Shown: positions 39,128 to 46,226 of the stretch, in pieces
How the letters are laid out: each line of letters begins with the position of its first letter
Numbering within the stretch: position 1 is the stretch's first letter
NCBI GenBank assembly: GCA_001799575.1
Contig: MGTT01000011.1
Span: 62,001-126,000, forward strand
DNA length: 64,000 bases
Source: Elusimicrobia bacterium GWA2_56_46
GTDB taxonomy: Bacteria > Elusimicrobiota > Elusimicrobia > Elusimicrobiales > UBA9959
Direction: 5' to 3'
Program-made: the position numbers and the translations under genes
The notes under the pieces: generated by a model
Seen by the model: the letters and a program-made list of their open reading frames with translations, nothing else
Databases searched by the model: none
What the model was told of the DNA's origin: nothing

Positions 39128-40086
39128 ATGAACTTAGGTCTCCTGTAGCGGGCCTGAACGCGCTCCCTGACCGCCGCCTTATATGTACCGGCGATCGCGT
39201 CCAGGAGCGCGGAGAACTCCGCGGTCTGGTCCAGTGTAATATCAGCTCCGACCACCGTCCCGCGCCAGGCGGGGAGATTTTCTTCCTGTGAATGCCGGTC
39301 ATCGAATGGATCCGCATGGAGACGCGGCCTCACACCCGCCGGCTTCTTGAGCAGCTTATAAAGAGCGTTCCCGCTATAGATAACAAAAAAATCCCGGTTT
39401 ATGCTGGCTATGGATTTAATAAAAAAGAGGCCCGCTCCGGCGTTCTGTTCCGTGCCCCCTTCCCTGTTGGTTGTTCCGGTTATGCCCGGCCGCAACGCCA
39501 GTCTTATGGCCTCCAGATCGGTGTCGGCCGGATGAGACCGGGTAATAGTTTGTTTTATCCCCACCCCGGTGTCCGCGATACCGACACGAATGGAATTGCT
39601 CTTTTTATAATACTGCGCGCACAAGAAAGCCCCGTGATCCGCCTCCGCGTGCTCGATAACATTCCGGGCCAGCTCGCTTATAATATAACCGATCGTTCTA
39701 GCCTGCTCCGGTTCGAGGTGCAGCAATGGCACCATATCGGCAATAAATCTGGACAATTCATCCGAGCCGCGTATCCGGGTTATCGGGATAAAACGTCCGG
39801 CCGGTTCATGCTCCACAAAAGGGACATTAAAAGGTATTTTAAGGGTTTTAAACAACCCCATACGGGCCAGATAATGGCTTGATCTGGCTTCAAATTTTTG
39901 ACACCGGATATTTGCCGGGTCAACTGTGACGCCCAAAGCGGCGATCATAGCAAGCACAGCGGGATGGATAGAGATCCATTTGTTATTAGCCGTAATTTCC
40001 AAAGATTCGGTTCCGGAGGGATCAAAACTTTTAAGAAAAGGGTCAATGTTCCCCAAAAAGGCGCTATTTGGAATATAAAGTTTCAT
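39124..40086 (-). CDS. GHKL (HATPase_c) ATP-binding protein with N-terminal STAS-like half
   Basis: This 320-residue protein has the GHKL boxes: N box ELARNVIEHA (Asn142), G1 ADTGVGI (Asp172), and G2 NAGAGLFF (about 215-222). The first 100 residues are alpha/beta and resemble a STAS fold. It has no histidine phosphotransfer domain or membrane segment. The ATG lies 5 bases after a TATAAT box, so the mRNA is probably leaderless. It is followed with 4-bp overlap by the DUF4325 gene. Role is inferred as an anti-sigma-like ATPase or kinase controlling its partner; such pairs also occur next to defence genes. Confidence 0.82.
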   Translation of the reverse strand: MKLYIPNSAFLGNIDPFLKSFDPSGTESLEITANNKWISIHPAVLAMIAALGVTVDPANIRCQKFEARSSHYLARMGLFKTLKIPFNVPFVEHEPAGRFIPITRIRGSDELSRFIADMVPLLHLEPEQARTIGYIISELARNVIEHAEADHGAFLCAQYYKKSNSIRVGIADTGVGIKQTITRSHPADTDLEAIRLALRPGITGTTNREGGTEQNAGAGLFFIKSIASINRDFFVIYSGNALYKLLKKPAGVRPRLHADPFDDRHSQEENLPAWRGTVVGADITLDQTAEFSALLDAIAGTYKAAVRERVQARYRRPKFI

Positions 40087-40091
40087 GCCCT

Positions 40092-40121
40092 ATTATACCG
40101 GGAATCCCGGTATATTGTCAA
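40092..40121 (-). promoter_or_regulatory. Consensus promoter giving a leaderless mRNA for the GHKL/STAS operon
   Basis: TTGACA (40116-40121) and TATAAT (40092-40097) on the minus strand are spaced 18 bp. A palindrome ACCGGGAATCCCGGT fills the spacer and touches the -10 box. The -10 box ends 5 bp before the ATG, so transcription should start at or very near the start codon. Confidence 0.8.
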
Positions 40122-40167
40122 TACACCGGGAATCCCGGTATATTGTCAATACACCGGGAATCCCGGT
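40097..40167. repeat. Three 28-bp direct repeats with palindromic operators
   Basis: The palindrome ACCGGGAATCCCGGT occurs at 40097-40111, 40125-40139 and 40153-40167, spaced exactly 28 bp. TATATTGTCAATA lies between copies. The first copy is inside the promoter spacer, so a bound repressor would block RNA polymerase. No obvious DNA-binding regulator is adjacent. Confidence 0.85.
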
Positions 40168-40183
40168 GTTTTATCCTCGTAGT

Positions 40184-40202
40184 AAAGGTAACAGGTGCCT
40201 TT
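40184..40202. repeat. Short palindrome upstream of the operator repeats
   Basis: AAAGGTAACAGGTGCCTTT, an imperfect palindrome of the 30-40 kb family and its rightmost member. It marks the border between the accessory zone and the pilus region. Confidence 0.6.
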
Positions 40203-40241
40203 CCGTTGCGCAAACCGCGGGCGTGCACCTGTTTGCGGGGG

Positions 40242-41375
40242 CTATTTAGTCAGTGCTTCCAGGGCTTTTTTGTAGACGGGGTCGGCCAAGAGGACGGTTT
40301 CTCCGGAGGAGGCCCAGGCGGCTTTTAGTTCCGCCTCCCGCCCGGGAGACAAGGCTATCTTCAGGCCGGGTTCCAGGCCGTTTTCCTCCAGATCCGCGCC
40401 TGAGGGCGGGAAGAGGCGGGCCACGGTAAGCGTAAGGCCTTTTCGGCTCCGCCCAAGTCTGAATGTTCTGGTAAGCGAAACCTCCCCTTTTGTAAGCCCG
40501 CCTATGACAACTGCGCCGGACAGCTCCCTCAGCGCGGCGGCGAAGACTTCGCCGGTCATGGCGGTGCCGGAATTGACAAGCACGGCGGCTTTAAGACCGG
40601 CGAACCGGCCCCGGCCGGGGGCCTCAATGAGCCTGGAATAGCCCTTATGGCGGGATTTGATCTCAAGAACCGGGCCGGCTTTGGGCGCGAAAGCCGCAAG
40701 CAAACCGGCGGCCTCGTCCGGCGCGCCGCCGGCGCAGTCCCTCAGGTCGAATATGACTTTTTTGGCGCCCAGGCGGGAGAGAGTCTCCAATCCCGACGCT
40801 ACGGAGGATCCGGACCCCTGGTAAAACATCCCTATTTTCACGAAAGCCGTCCGGCTCCCGGGCGCGTACAGGCCGAAGACGGCCGGAAACGAAAACTTCT
40901 CCCGTTTCACGTCCGCGATCATCACAACCGGCCCTTTCAGCGTCCGGCGTTCGGCTTTAAATTTAAAAGCCCGGCCCCGCAGCCGTTCTGAGAGCGCGGC
41001 CGGAACGGCTTTCACCCCGTCTATTTCAAGTATCCGGTCGCCGTCCCTTAGGCCGGCCGCTTCGGCGGGAGATCCGCGGAATACTTTTGCCGCATAAACC
41101 CCGCCGCCGTCTTCCGCCGCCAGCAGGCCGGATGAAATGTGTCCGCCGGACGGCAGTTCTCCGAGCTCTTTTCTGGACGCCACAACTTCGGCGTGCCTGT
41201 CCAGGAGCTTAAGGCCGGCCGCGCCCCTTGAACGGAGCAGTTCCGTTATTTTTTGCGGAGCGTACTCCCGGTAGCTGTGCCTCTCGAACACTTTCACGAT
41301 ATCTCTGTCCAGGCTCCTGTCGGCGCAGGCCGCGGCGCCGAGCAGAAAAAAAACCGCCGGGAATATTTTTTTCAT
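40242..41375 (-). CDS. S41-family (Ctp-like) protease with Thr in place of catalytic Ser
   Basis: This 377-residue exported protein has a signal peptide ending near ALA-ALA-Cys17 (possible but atypical lipobox). A PDZ-like domain (about residues 75-130, AAGLRDGDRILEIDG) is followed by an S41 peptidase domain (about 160-350). The family's nucleophile Ser in G-S-A-S is replaced by Thr271 (NSGTAMTGE). The general-base Lys296 (LTKGEV) is kept at the usual 25-residue spacing. It may use Thr, be weakly active, or be a pseudo-enzyme. The family trims periplasmic proteins. A GGAG precedes the ATG. It is the last gene of the pilus-region strand. Confidence 0.82.
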   Translation of the reverse strand: MKKIFPAVFFLLGAAACADRSLDRDIVKVFERHSYREYAPQKITELLRSRGAAGLKLLDRHAEVVASRKELGELPSGGHISSGLLAAEDGGGVYAAKVFRGSPAEAAGLRDGDRILEIDGVKAVPAALSERLRGRAFKFKAERRTLKGPVVMIADVKREKFSFPAVFGLYAPGSRTAFVKIGMFYQGSGSSVASGLETLSRLGAKKVIFDLRDCAGGAPDEAAGLLAAFAPKAGPVLEIKSRHKGYSRLIEAPGRGRFAGLKAAVLVNSGTAMTGEVFAAALRELSGAVVIGGLTKGEVSLTRTFRLGRSRKGLTLTVARLFPPSGADLEENGLEPGLKIALSPGREAELKAAWASSGETVLLADPVYKKALEALTK

Positions 41376-41426
41376 AGATCTCCGGTAAGCATCCGGATTG
41401 GAAACAAGAACTGGATTTCCCCGCCT

Positions 41427-42734
41427 TTATTGCGGTATTGCCGTATCCAGGGGCGGAAAATCGCCCGCGCCGGCGGTGCAGGTGCCGGCAGGAGCGGACG
41501 GATCCGTCACTGAACATTGCTGGTTAAGATAGCCGGGGGGCAGGCAGCACATGGGGTGCTCAGGCGTTCCGCCGCATGCCGCGCCGTTGTCCGCGCAGGC
41601 AGTGACAAGGTAATCTTCCTGGGCCAAAGTCTGCAGTTCCTGCTCGGCCTCGGGATCATCGTATTTGCCGGGATCCGCCTCCCCCGCCGGAGACGCCGAA
41701 TCCCCTGCGCCGGCCGCGACCGGATTGTCGGCGCTTCCGGCGGCGGCGAAAGGCCCGATCGGATTGAACAGAGCTTTGGCCAGATCCTGGCTGCTGTCTT
41801 TTTTGTCCTGGTAATCCTTGTCGCTTTTCAACGCCTCTTTAGTGCCGTCACCGTCGAACTCCGGCTTATCCACCTCGGGAATGCGCAGCGACTTGGCTTC
41901 TGAGGCGTCGAGATTCTGCTCGCGCAGATATTTGGGGATGGAATTCGGATTTATACGGTCGAGTTTGGCTTTCATTTTCTCGTCGTAGCCCAGGGAGTAC
42001 GAAGATTCGGGGTTGGCGTCGAACGACCTGGCTATCCAGCCCCTTGAGGCGTCATGCGAGGCCTGGCGCGCACCGGAAAGATTGGCCCTGAAAGCGCTTT
42101 TTAACGCATCCATGACGGAGGTTTTGGGCGCTCCGGCGAGGCCGCCGGCCGGCCGGCCCGCGTCGGATCGGACGGCCCTGGCCGGAATGCCGGCGGCCAT
42201 CTCCTCGGGCTTTGAGACCGAGGAATTAGAAGTCTGCCCGCCGCTAAACCGGGAGAGACTTGCTCCCCGGACAAGCAGTTTAGTCCCCGGCGCGGAACCG
42301 GAAACCCCGGAGCGCGCCGCGTAACCCCCGGAACCGGCGGAGAACCCCTCACCCCCGGCCCCGGCGGAGGCGGCGGCGGAAGCGGACGCGGAATCCGGGG
42401 CGCGGGCCGCGCCGGCCGCACCGGCGTCCGGCGCGCCGGCGGCGCTGTCGAGGAGATCTTTTTTGAGCGCTGGATCGGCCTTTGCCAGCTCCTCTTCGGA
42501 GGCAAAGAAGCCGCGCTCTCTCTCGGCCACGGCCGCGGCGCTCCCGGAGGCGGCGGCGCTGTTGGCGGTCAACTGGTTATATTTATCCCCGGCCGCCAGG
42601 TTATGGGCGGCGTTCTTCATGGCGAACCAGGCCACAAAACCCCCGCCGGCCAGGAATATAGCCGTTAATAACAGGCCCGCCCGCGCGCGGTTCCCCGCGC
42701 TTCTTGAACCGGAATCGGTTTTCTCGGAGTTCAT
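41427..42734 (-). CDS. Ala/Ser/Gly-rich membrane-anchored protein
   Basis: The start is chosen at ATG 42734, behind TGGAGA, giving 435 residues. One membrane segment (about residues 19-40, AGLLLTAIFLAGGGFVAWF) leaves a short cytoplasmic tail and a long external part. That part is low-complexity Ala/Ser/Gly-rich (about 55-200), then charged, with a Cys-rich end containing six Cys between about residues 380 and 425. I do not recognise the family. Its place after the TadE/TadG-like genes suggests a pilus-related or envelope role. It has its own sigma-70-like promoter at 42855-42883. Confidence 0.75.
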   Translation of the reverse strand: MNSEKTDSGSRSAGNRARAGLLLTAIFLAGGGFVAWFAMKNAAHNLAAGDKYNQLTANSAAASGSAAAVAERERGFFASEEELAKADPALKKDLLDSAAGAPDAGAAGAARAPDSASASAAASAGAGGEGFSAGSGGYAARSGVSGSAPGTKLLVRGASLSRFSGGQTSNSSVSKPEEMAAGIPARAVRSDAGRPAGGLAGAPKTSVMDALKSAFRANLSGARQASHDASRGWIARSFDANPESSYSLGYDEKMKAKLDRINPNSIPKYLREQNLDASEAKSLRIPEVDKPEFDGDGTKEALKSDKDYQDKKDSSQDLAKALFNPIGPFAAAGSADNPVAAGAGDSASPAGEADPGKYDDPEAEQELQTLAQEDYLVTACADNGAACGGTPEHPMCCLPPGYLNQQCSVTDPSAPAGTCTAGAGDFPPLDTAIPQ

Positions 42735-42854
42735 ATATTCTCCAGTCAAATCCCAGAGTAGAGGATCCAGGGTACAGAAACAAAGAACACTTGAGTCAGG
42801 GAACTGATATCCTTATATCATCCCCAAGGCTCATCTTCGACAACTTTCTTCTAT

Positions 42855-42883
42855 GTTATAGCAGAGAAAACCGCGATTTTCAA
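42855..42883 (-). promoter_or_regulatory. Sigma-70-like promoter for the Ala-rich protein gene
   Basis: TTGAAA (42878-42883) and TATAAC (42855-42860) on the minus strand have 17 bp between them, 3 bp after the TadE-like gene's stop. The remaining leader to the ATG at 42734 is about 115 nt and shows no hairpin with a T-run. Confidence 0.6.
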
Positions 42884-42886
42884 GGG

Positions 42887-43531
42887 TTATTTCAGTCCCG
42901 GCAGGACGAACTGGATGGGCCGGTCGCGGTTAGGCACGTATTTCACCACTTCCAGCTGTTTCCCGCCGGCGCAGAGATAGTCGTAGCCGTTGTTGCAGGC
43001 CGCGCCGTAGGGGGCGGCGCAAACGGCCTGTTTGGGATATTTGCAAAGCAGCCCTATCCCGGAGGGGTCGGTTTCCACGGTCAGAGTGACCACGTTCCAG
43101 ACCTGGGTCCTTACAATGTCCAGTTTCAGGGAGCGTAGATTGAGAAATTTGCCTACCGACGGGGTGTAGAAACCGAGGTAGCCCTTCACTTTTTCCTCGA
43201 TGTCCCGCTTCAGGAAAGTTTCGTCCCAGCCGGCCGCGAATTCGGCGTTGAGGTGGGATTCCAACTGCCAGCGGCGGGCGGCGTAATAAGAGCCTATTTC
43301 CATCTTCTGCACCAGCACCAGCAGCGCGAACATCTTTGCCGTGATAAAGACTATGACCATGAAAAGCGGGAACAGAAGCACGACTTCGGTCATAGCCTGG
43401 CCTTTCCGGCGCAGCCGGAAAAGGCGGAGGGATGAGGGATGAGGGATGAGGGATGAAAAATTAAAAGATTGAAAAGAGGGGAAAAAACTTTTCCCCGACG
43501 CCATTTTATTTTTTTTCTCCTCAATTCCCAT
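42887..43531 (-). CDS. TadE-like minor pseudopilin
   Basis: This 214-residue protein starts at ATG 43531. An unusual leader, partly encoded by the GGATGAG repeat (HPSS), precedes RRKG-QAMTEVVLLFPLFMVIVFI. That is the TadE-type prepilin-peptidase site (Gly|Gln-x-x-x-Glu) and membrane helix. The C-terminal half is extracytoplasmic, with four Cys that could form disulfides. It follows the TadG-like gene. TadE/TadG proteins are minor, non-Flp pseudopilins of the Tad secretion system. Confidence 0.82.
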   Translation of the reverse strand: MGIEEKKNKMASGKSFFPSFQSFNFSSLIPHPSSLRLFRLRRKGQAMTEVVLLFPLFMVIVFITAKMFALLVLVQKMEIGSYYAARRWQLESHLNAEFAAGWDETFLKRDIEEKVKGYLGFYTPSVGKFLNLRSLKLDIVRTQVWNVVTLTVETDPSGIGLLCKYPKQAVCAAPYGAACNNGYDYLCAGGKQLEVVKYVPNRDRPIQFVLPGLK

Positions 43532-43567
43532 ACAAGTCACTCTCTCCCTCATCCCTCATCCCTCTGC
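43415..43567. repeat. Repeat-bounded leader element, copy 1
   Basis: GGGATGA heptamers at one end and CCCTCAT heptamers at the other face each other as inverted repeats. They enclose about 75 bp that is nearly identical to the centre of 44691-44960. The core includes GAAAAGAGGGGAAAAAA and CCCCGACGC, and it encodes the start and first 25 residues of the TadE-like protein. Confidence 0.75.
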
Positions 43568-43568
43568 C

Positions 43569-44798
43569 CTACGGATAAAGCCTCGTCTGATACTTCGGCG
43601 TGGGGGCCGGCCACACGCAGTTATTGCCGGAATCCATCTGCGGGCACTGGCTGGAGACCAGGGCGTGCACGCAGGGGCGGCCGGTTTCCTCGCAGGGTAC
43701 CTTGGTATTGAAATTGACGCCGAAATAGTTGGAGGGCGCGTCCCAGCCCTGGTAGACATTGTAGCCGTCGCCGATGCGTTTCATGGAACTGTCGCTGAAA
43801 GACGCGAGCTGGAACAGGCCGTTGGGGTTCATGGAGGTCATATCCAGCGGCGGGGTGGTCTTACCCAGAAAATAAGGCGGCAGCCCGGACTGCGGCACTT
43901 TGGCGTGGAAAGTTATCGTCTTGATATAATGCATGAACATACTGGCGCCGCGGGTAAATTTATTATCCCGGAAACCGCCCCGGCTTCTTATGCCGTCTTC
44001 GCCGCAGACGTCGGGGTTTCTCACGCACTCCGCGGTATTTGCGTTCAGGTAATAAGATTTTCTGAAAAAGTTGAAATTCTCGGTCAGGCGCTCGAACACC
44101 GTCATCTGGGATTCCTCCACCGTGCCCAGCAGCGTATAGACCTGAGCGTAGAACTTATAGATGCCGACGGCCGGATCCCAGAAAATATAATACCGGATGC
44201 CCTGGTCGCTGTTTATCAGGTCGACATTGCTCTCCGGCGCCGGTGGGTTGGCGTTCATGCTTCCCCGCGGGGGATCGGCGAAAGCTATCTCCCACTTGGG
44301 CTTTTTGTCCAGCGGCACGGCGTCCTGGAGCTCCACATCGTCCTTATATTTAGGGATGGCGCCGGACTCGTAAAGCATTTTGTAGGTGCAGACCGCCCCG
44401 CTGTCATCGGTCTTTTTCAGACAGTTCTCCTCGGTACCGGTGCTGCAGCCATGGGTGCACTCGTAGGACTCCTTGAAGATCCTGTACGGGAAAGCGCCGT
44501 TGACGTAGGCGGTGCGGTTCAGGAGGTTGGTATAATCGCCCATCTGGATGAAAGCGGCGGAGTCCACCGCGAACTGCTGGCGGATCTTTTCCCTGGAAAG
44601 CTTGGTAGTCTCGAACAGCAGGTAGATAAAAAGCATCAGCGAGGGGATTATAAAAAGAGAGGGGATCAGGATCTGCCCTTTCCGGCTGAGCCGGAAAGGG
44701 CGGAGGGATGAGGGATGAGGGATGAGGGATGAAAAAAGAAAAGAGGGGAAAAAAATTTTCCCCGACGCTATTTTATTTTTTTTATCCTCAATCCCCAT
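43569..44798 (-). CDS. TadG-like pilus-assembly protein
   Basis: This 409-residue protein begins MGIEDKKNK and, like the TadE-like protein, has a repeat-encoded SSLIPHPSS stretch. SRKG-QILIPSLFIIPSLMLFIYLLFETTK follows, a leader plus one membrane helix as in TadG/TadE-family proteins. The large external part (about residues 70-409) has an even number of Cys, several in pairs (HGCSTGTEENC, CEETGRPC), suggesting disulfides. It lies between the second Flp pilin and the TadE-like gene. TadG lacks glutamate at +5, as here. No von Willebrand domain is evident. Confidence 0.75.
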   Translation of the reverse strand: MGIEDKKNKIASGKIFFPSFLFSSLIPHPSSLRPFRLSRKGQILIPSLFIIPSLMLFIYLLFETTKLSREKIRQQFAVDSAAFIQMGDYTNLLNRTAYVNGAFPYRIFKESYECTHGCSTGTEENCLKKTDDSGAVCTYKMLYESGAIPKYKDDVELQDAVPLDKKPKWEIAFADPPRGSMNANPPAPESNVDLINSDQGIRYYIFWDPAVGIYKFYAQVYTLLGTVEESQMTVFERLTENFNFFRKSYYLNANTAECVRNPDVCGEDGIRSRGGFRDNKFTRGASMFMHYIKTITFHAKVPQSGLPPYFLGKTTPPLDMTSMNPNGLFQLASFSDSSMKRIGDGYNVYQGWDAPSNYFGVNFNTKVPCEETGRPCVHALVSSQCPQMDSGNNCVWPAPTPKYQTRLYP

Positions 44799-44960
44799 AC
44801 AAGTAACACTCCCTCATCCCTCATCCCTCATCCCTCATCCCTCATCCCTCATCCCTCATCCCTCATCCCTCATCCCTCATCCCTCATCCCTCATCCCTCA
44901 TCCCTCATCCCTCATCCCTCATCCCTCATCCCTCATCCCTCATCCCTCATCCCTCATCCC
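44691..44960. repeat. Repeat-bounded leader element, copy 2, with 21-copy heptamer tract
   Basis: This has the same architecture as 43415-43567 but with an expanded right side. Positions 44811-44960 are 21 uninterrupted copies of CCCTCAT plus CCC. On the minus strand each unit, ATGAGGG, contains ATG, TGA and an AGGG ribosome-binding-like stretch. The tract starts inside the stop codon of the Flp pilin gene and ends 13 bp before the TadG-like start. Confidence 0.9.
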
Positions 44961-45229
44961 GGCGTCGCGGGCCTGCCGGCGCCTATCACCATGCCCACCA
45001 GGCTGAACATCGCGCCCAGGATCTTCTTGTGAAAGAGTACGCCGAAAATAAGCGTCACGCCGACCACGGCGGCCAGCATAAGCAGATATTCCACAGTAAC
45101 CTGCCCTTTCCGGCATGGCCGGAAAGGGCGCCATAAGCCGTAAGCCACAGGCCATAGGCAGAAAGAGCGCCATAAGCCATAGGCCATAGGCCGCACGCTG
45201 CCAAAGAATATATCATTCACTAAATTCAT
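44954..45229 (-). CDS. Flp-type pilin with repeat-derived long leader
   Basis: The ATG at 45229 (MNLVNDIFF) gives 91 residues. The mature part is Flp-like: CRKG-QVTVEYLLMLAAVVGVTLIFGVLF, with Glu+5 and Tyr+6 after the cleavage site. A 49-residue mature pilin with one hydrophobic helix results. The leader of about 42 residues is unusually long. It contains PMAYGLW and PVAYGLW copies encoded by the GCCATAGG repeat, and RPFRP encoded by a palindrome. The TGA stop lies in the first unit of the heptamer tract. Confidence 0.78.
   Translation of the reverse strand: MNLVNDIFFGSVRPMAYGLWRSFCLWPVAYGLWRPFRPCRKGQVTVEYLLMLAAVVGVTLIFGVLFHKKILGAMFSLVGMVIGAGRPATPG
45102..45129. repeat. Palindrome GCCCTTTCCGGC...GCCGGAAAGGGC in pilin leader
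   Basis: This 12-bp-arm palindrome encodes RPFRPCRKG in the Flp leader. Related palindromes at 43401-43424 and 44679-44702 encode RLFRLRRKG and RPFRLSRKG of the TadE- and TadG-like leaders. In each case the element ends at the Lys-Gly of the prepilin cleavage site. Confidence 0.75.
45130..45192. repeat. GCCATAGG/GCCATAAG short repeat array
   Basis: Copies of CCATAAGCC and CCATAGGCC alternate here and encode part of the Flp leader. The same words, in both orientations, fill 52288-52390. Confidence 0.6.
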
Positions 45230-45260
45230 AGCTCCCTGTTCATAAATATTCAGTAAACCC

Positions 45261-45338
45261 GTCATTCCCGCGTGCTTTTAGCGGGAATCCATAAATCTTT
45301 ACTCAATGGATCCCGGCCAACAGATCGCCGGGATGACG
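45261..45338. repeat. MITE-like double-hairpin element, copy 1
   Basis: Ends are GTCATTCCCG and CGGGATGAC, nearly inverted. It contains two hairpins, TTCCCGC...GCGGGAA and GATCCCGGC...GCCGGGATG. A second copy with about seven differences is at 53967-54043. It lies upstream of the second Flp pilin gene. The GTCATTCCCGC...GCGGGAATCC half is a widespread kind of bacterial intergenic repeat. Confidence 0.8.
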
Positions 45339-45415
45339 GATTTACCGAATGCGTACCCCTGTTTCAGTTGATCCGTCATATTATACCTTTACGTTGTTGC
45401 CCATTTATTGCAAAC

Positions 45416-45444
45416 AGGGGCTGCTGAAAAGATCAGCAGCCCCT
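45416..45444 (-). terminator. Hairpin after the NarL-type regulator gene
   Basis: GGGGCTGCTG and CAGCAGCCCC form a perfect 10-bp stem with a 7-nt loop, 23 bp after the regulator's stop codon. The minus-strand tail TGTTTGCAATAAA is only moderately T-rich, so termination may be partial. Confidence 0.55.
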
Positions 45445-45467
45445 GATTACGGCGGTTAAAGAAGAGC

Positions 45468-46142
45468 TTACTGCCCCTCGTGCGAAATGAGGCCTTTTTC
45501 TATCGCTTTAACCACGGCTTCAGTCCTGTTATTGACCGCAAGCTTCTGGAAGATGCTGTTAAGGTGGTTCTTCACGGTCTTGACGCTGCAACCCAGCGCC
45601 GCGGCGATCTCTTTGTTGGAGTTGCCCTTGCCGAGCAGGGACATAACCTTGATCTCGGTGGCGGTAAGGGCGTCCGGGGCGTTTTCGTAACCCGGCTGGC
45701 CCATCTGCCTTAAACCCTGTATAAGCTTGCCCATGATGGGCTGCGGGATCATGACGCCGTCGGAAGTGAAAGTCTTGAGCGCATGAACCAGCTCCGAAGC
45801 GGGGAGCATCTTGGAGAGATATCCGTTCGCTCCGGCCTGGATGGCTTCGGTAACGTGCGCCTCGTCTTCATAACTGGACAGTATAAGAACGTTGGTCTGC
45901 GGACATTCTTTCCTGATGATGCGGGTGGCCGCGATTCCGTCCAGCTGCGGAAGCTTTATATCCATAAGGATCACGTCCGGCTTTATCTTTTTCGCCATCG
46001 CCACCGCTTCCGGACCGTTGGAAGCCTCCCCCACTACGGAGATGCCGTTCTCGTCCTCCAGCAGATCTTTTATGCCTTCCCTGAAAAGAGTCTGGTCGTC
46101 AGCGATTAATACTGTTACGGTTTTTTTGATAATTTTGGCCAT
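45468..46142 (-). CDS. NarL/FixJ-family response regulator
   Basis: This 224-residue protein has a receiver domain (about residues 8-128) with acidic pocket Asp15-Asp16, phospho-acceptor Asp61 (VILMDIKLP) and Lys111. A LuxR-type helix-turn-helix follows (about 157-220, LTATEIKVMSLLGKGNSNKE). It should bind DNA when phosphorylated. It sits downstream of two histidine kinases, the likely phosphodonors. A strong GAAGGAG is present, and an extended -10 promoter lies at 46215-46223. Confidence 0.92.
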   Translation of the reverse strand: MAKIIKKTVTVLIADDQTLFREGIKDLLEDENGISVVGEASNGPEAVAMAKKIKPDVILMDIKLPQLDGIAATRIIRKECPQTNVLILSSYEDEAHVTEAIQAGANGYLSKMLPASELVHALKTFTSDGVMIPQPIMGKLIQGLRQMGQPGYENAPDALTATEIKVMSLLGKGNSNKEIAAALGCSVKTVKNHLNSIFQKLAVNNRTEAVVKAIEKGLISHEGQ

Positions 46143-46214
46143 GGTGAAAGTCTCCTTCTGTTTTAGCAGCCGGCAACGGGAAAAAATCAGCTTATTCTTG
46201 TCAACCCTAAAGGC

Positions 46215-46223
46215 ATTATAGCA
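46215..46223 (-). promoter_or_regulatory. Extended -10 promoter before the NarL-type gene
   Basis: TGCTATAAT on the minus strand, without a convincing -35 box, sits in the 84-bp gap after the hybrid kinase gene. It suggests that the regulator can be transcribed apart from the kinases. Confidence 0.45.
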
Positions 46224-46226
46224 AAA

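Noticed and set aside
40097-40167. CRISPR-like direct repeats with 28-bp period
   Set aside because: Only three copies, the whole unit is repeated with no unique spacers, and the palindromes overlap a promoter.
44811-44960. CRISPR-like array
   Set aside because: Units are 7 bp and contiguous with no spacers, so it is a tandem microsatellite.
44722-45006. Plus-strand ORF made of SSLIPHP repeats
   Set aside because: It arises only from the 21-copy heptamer tract; no start signal or homologue-like part.
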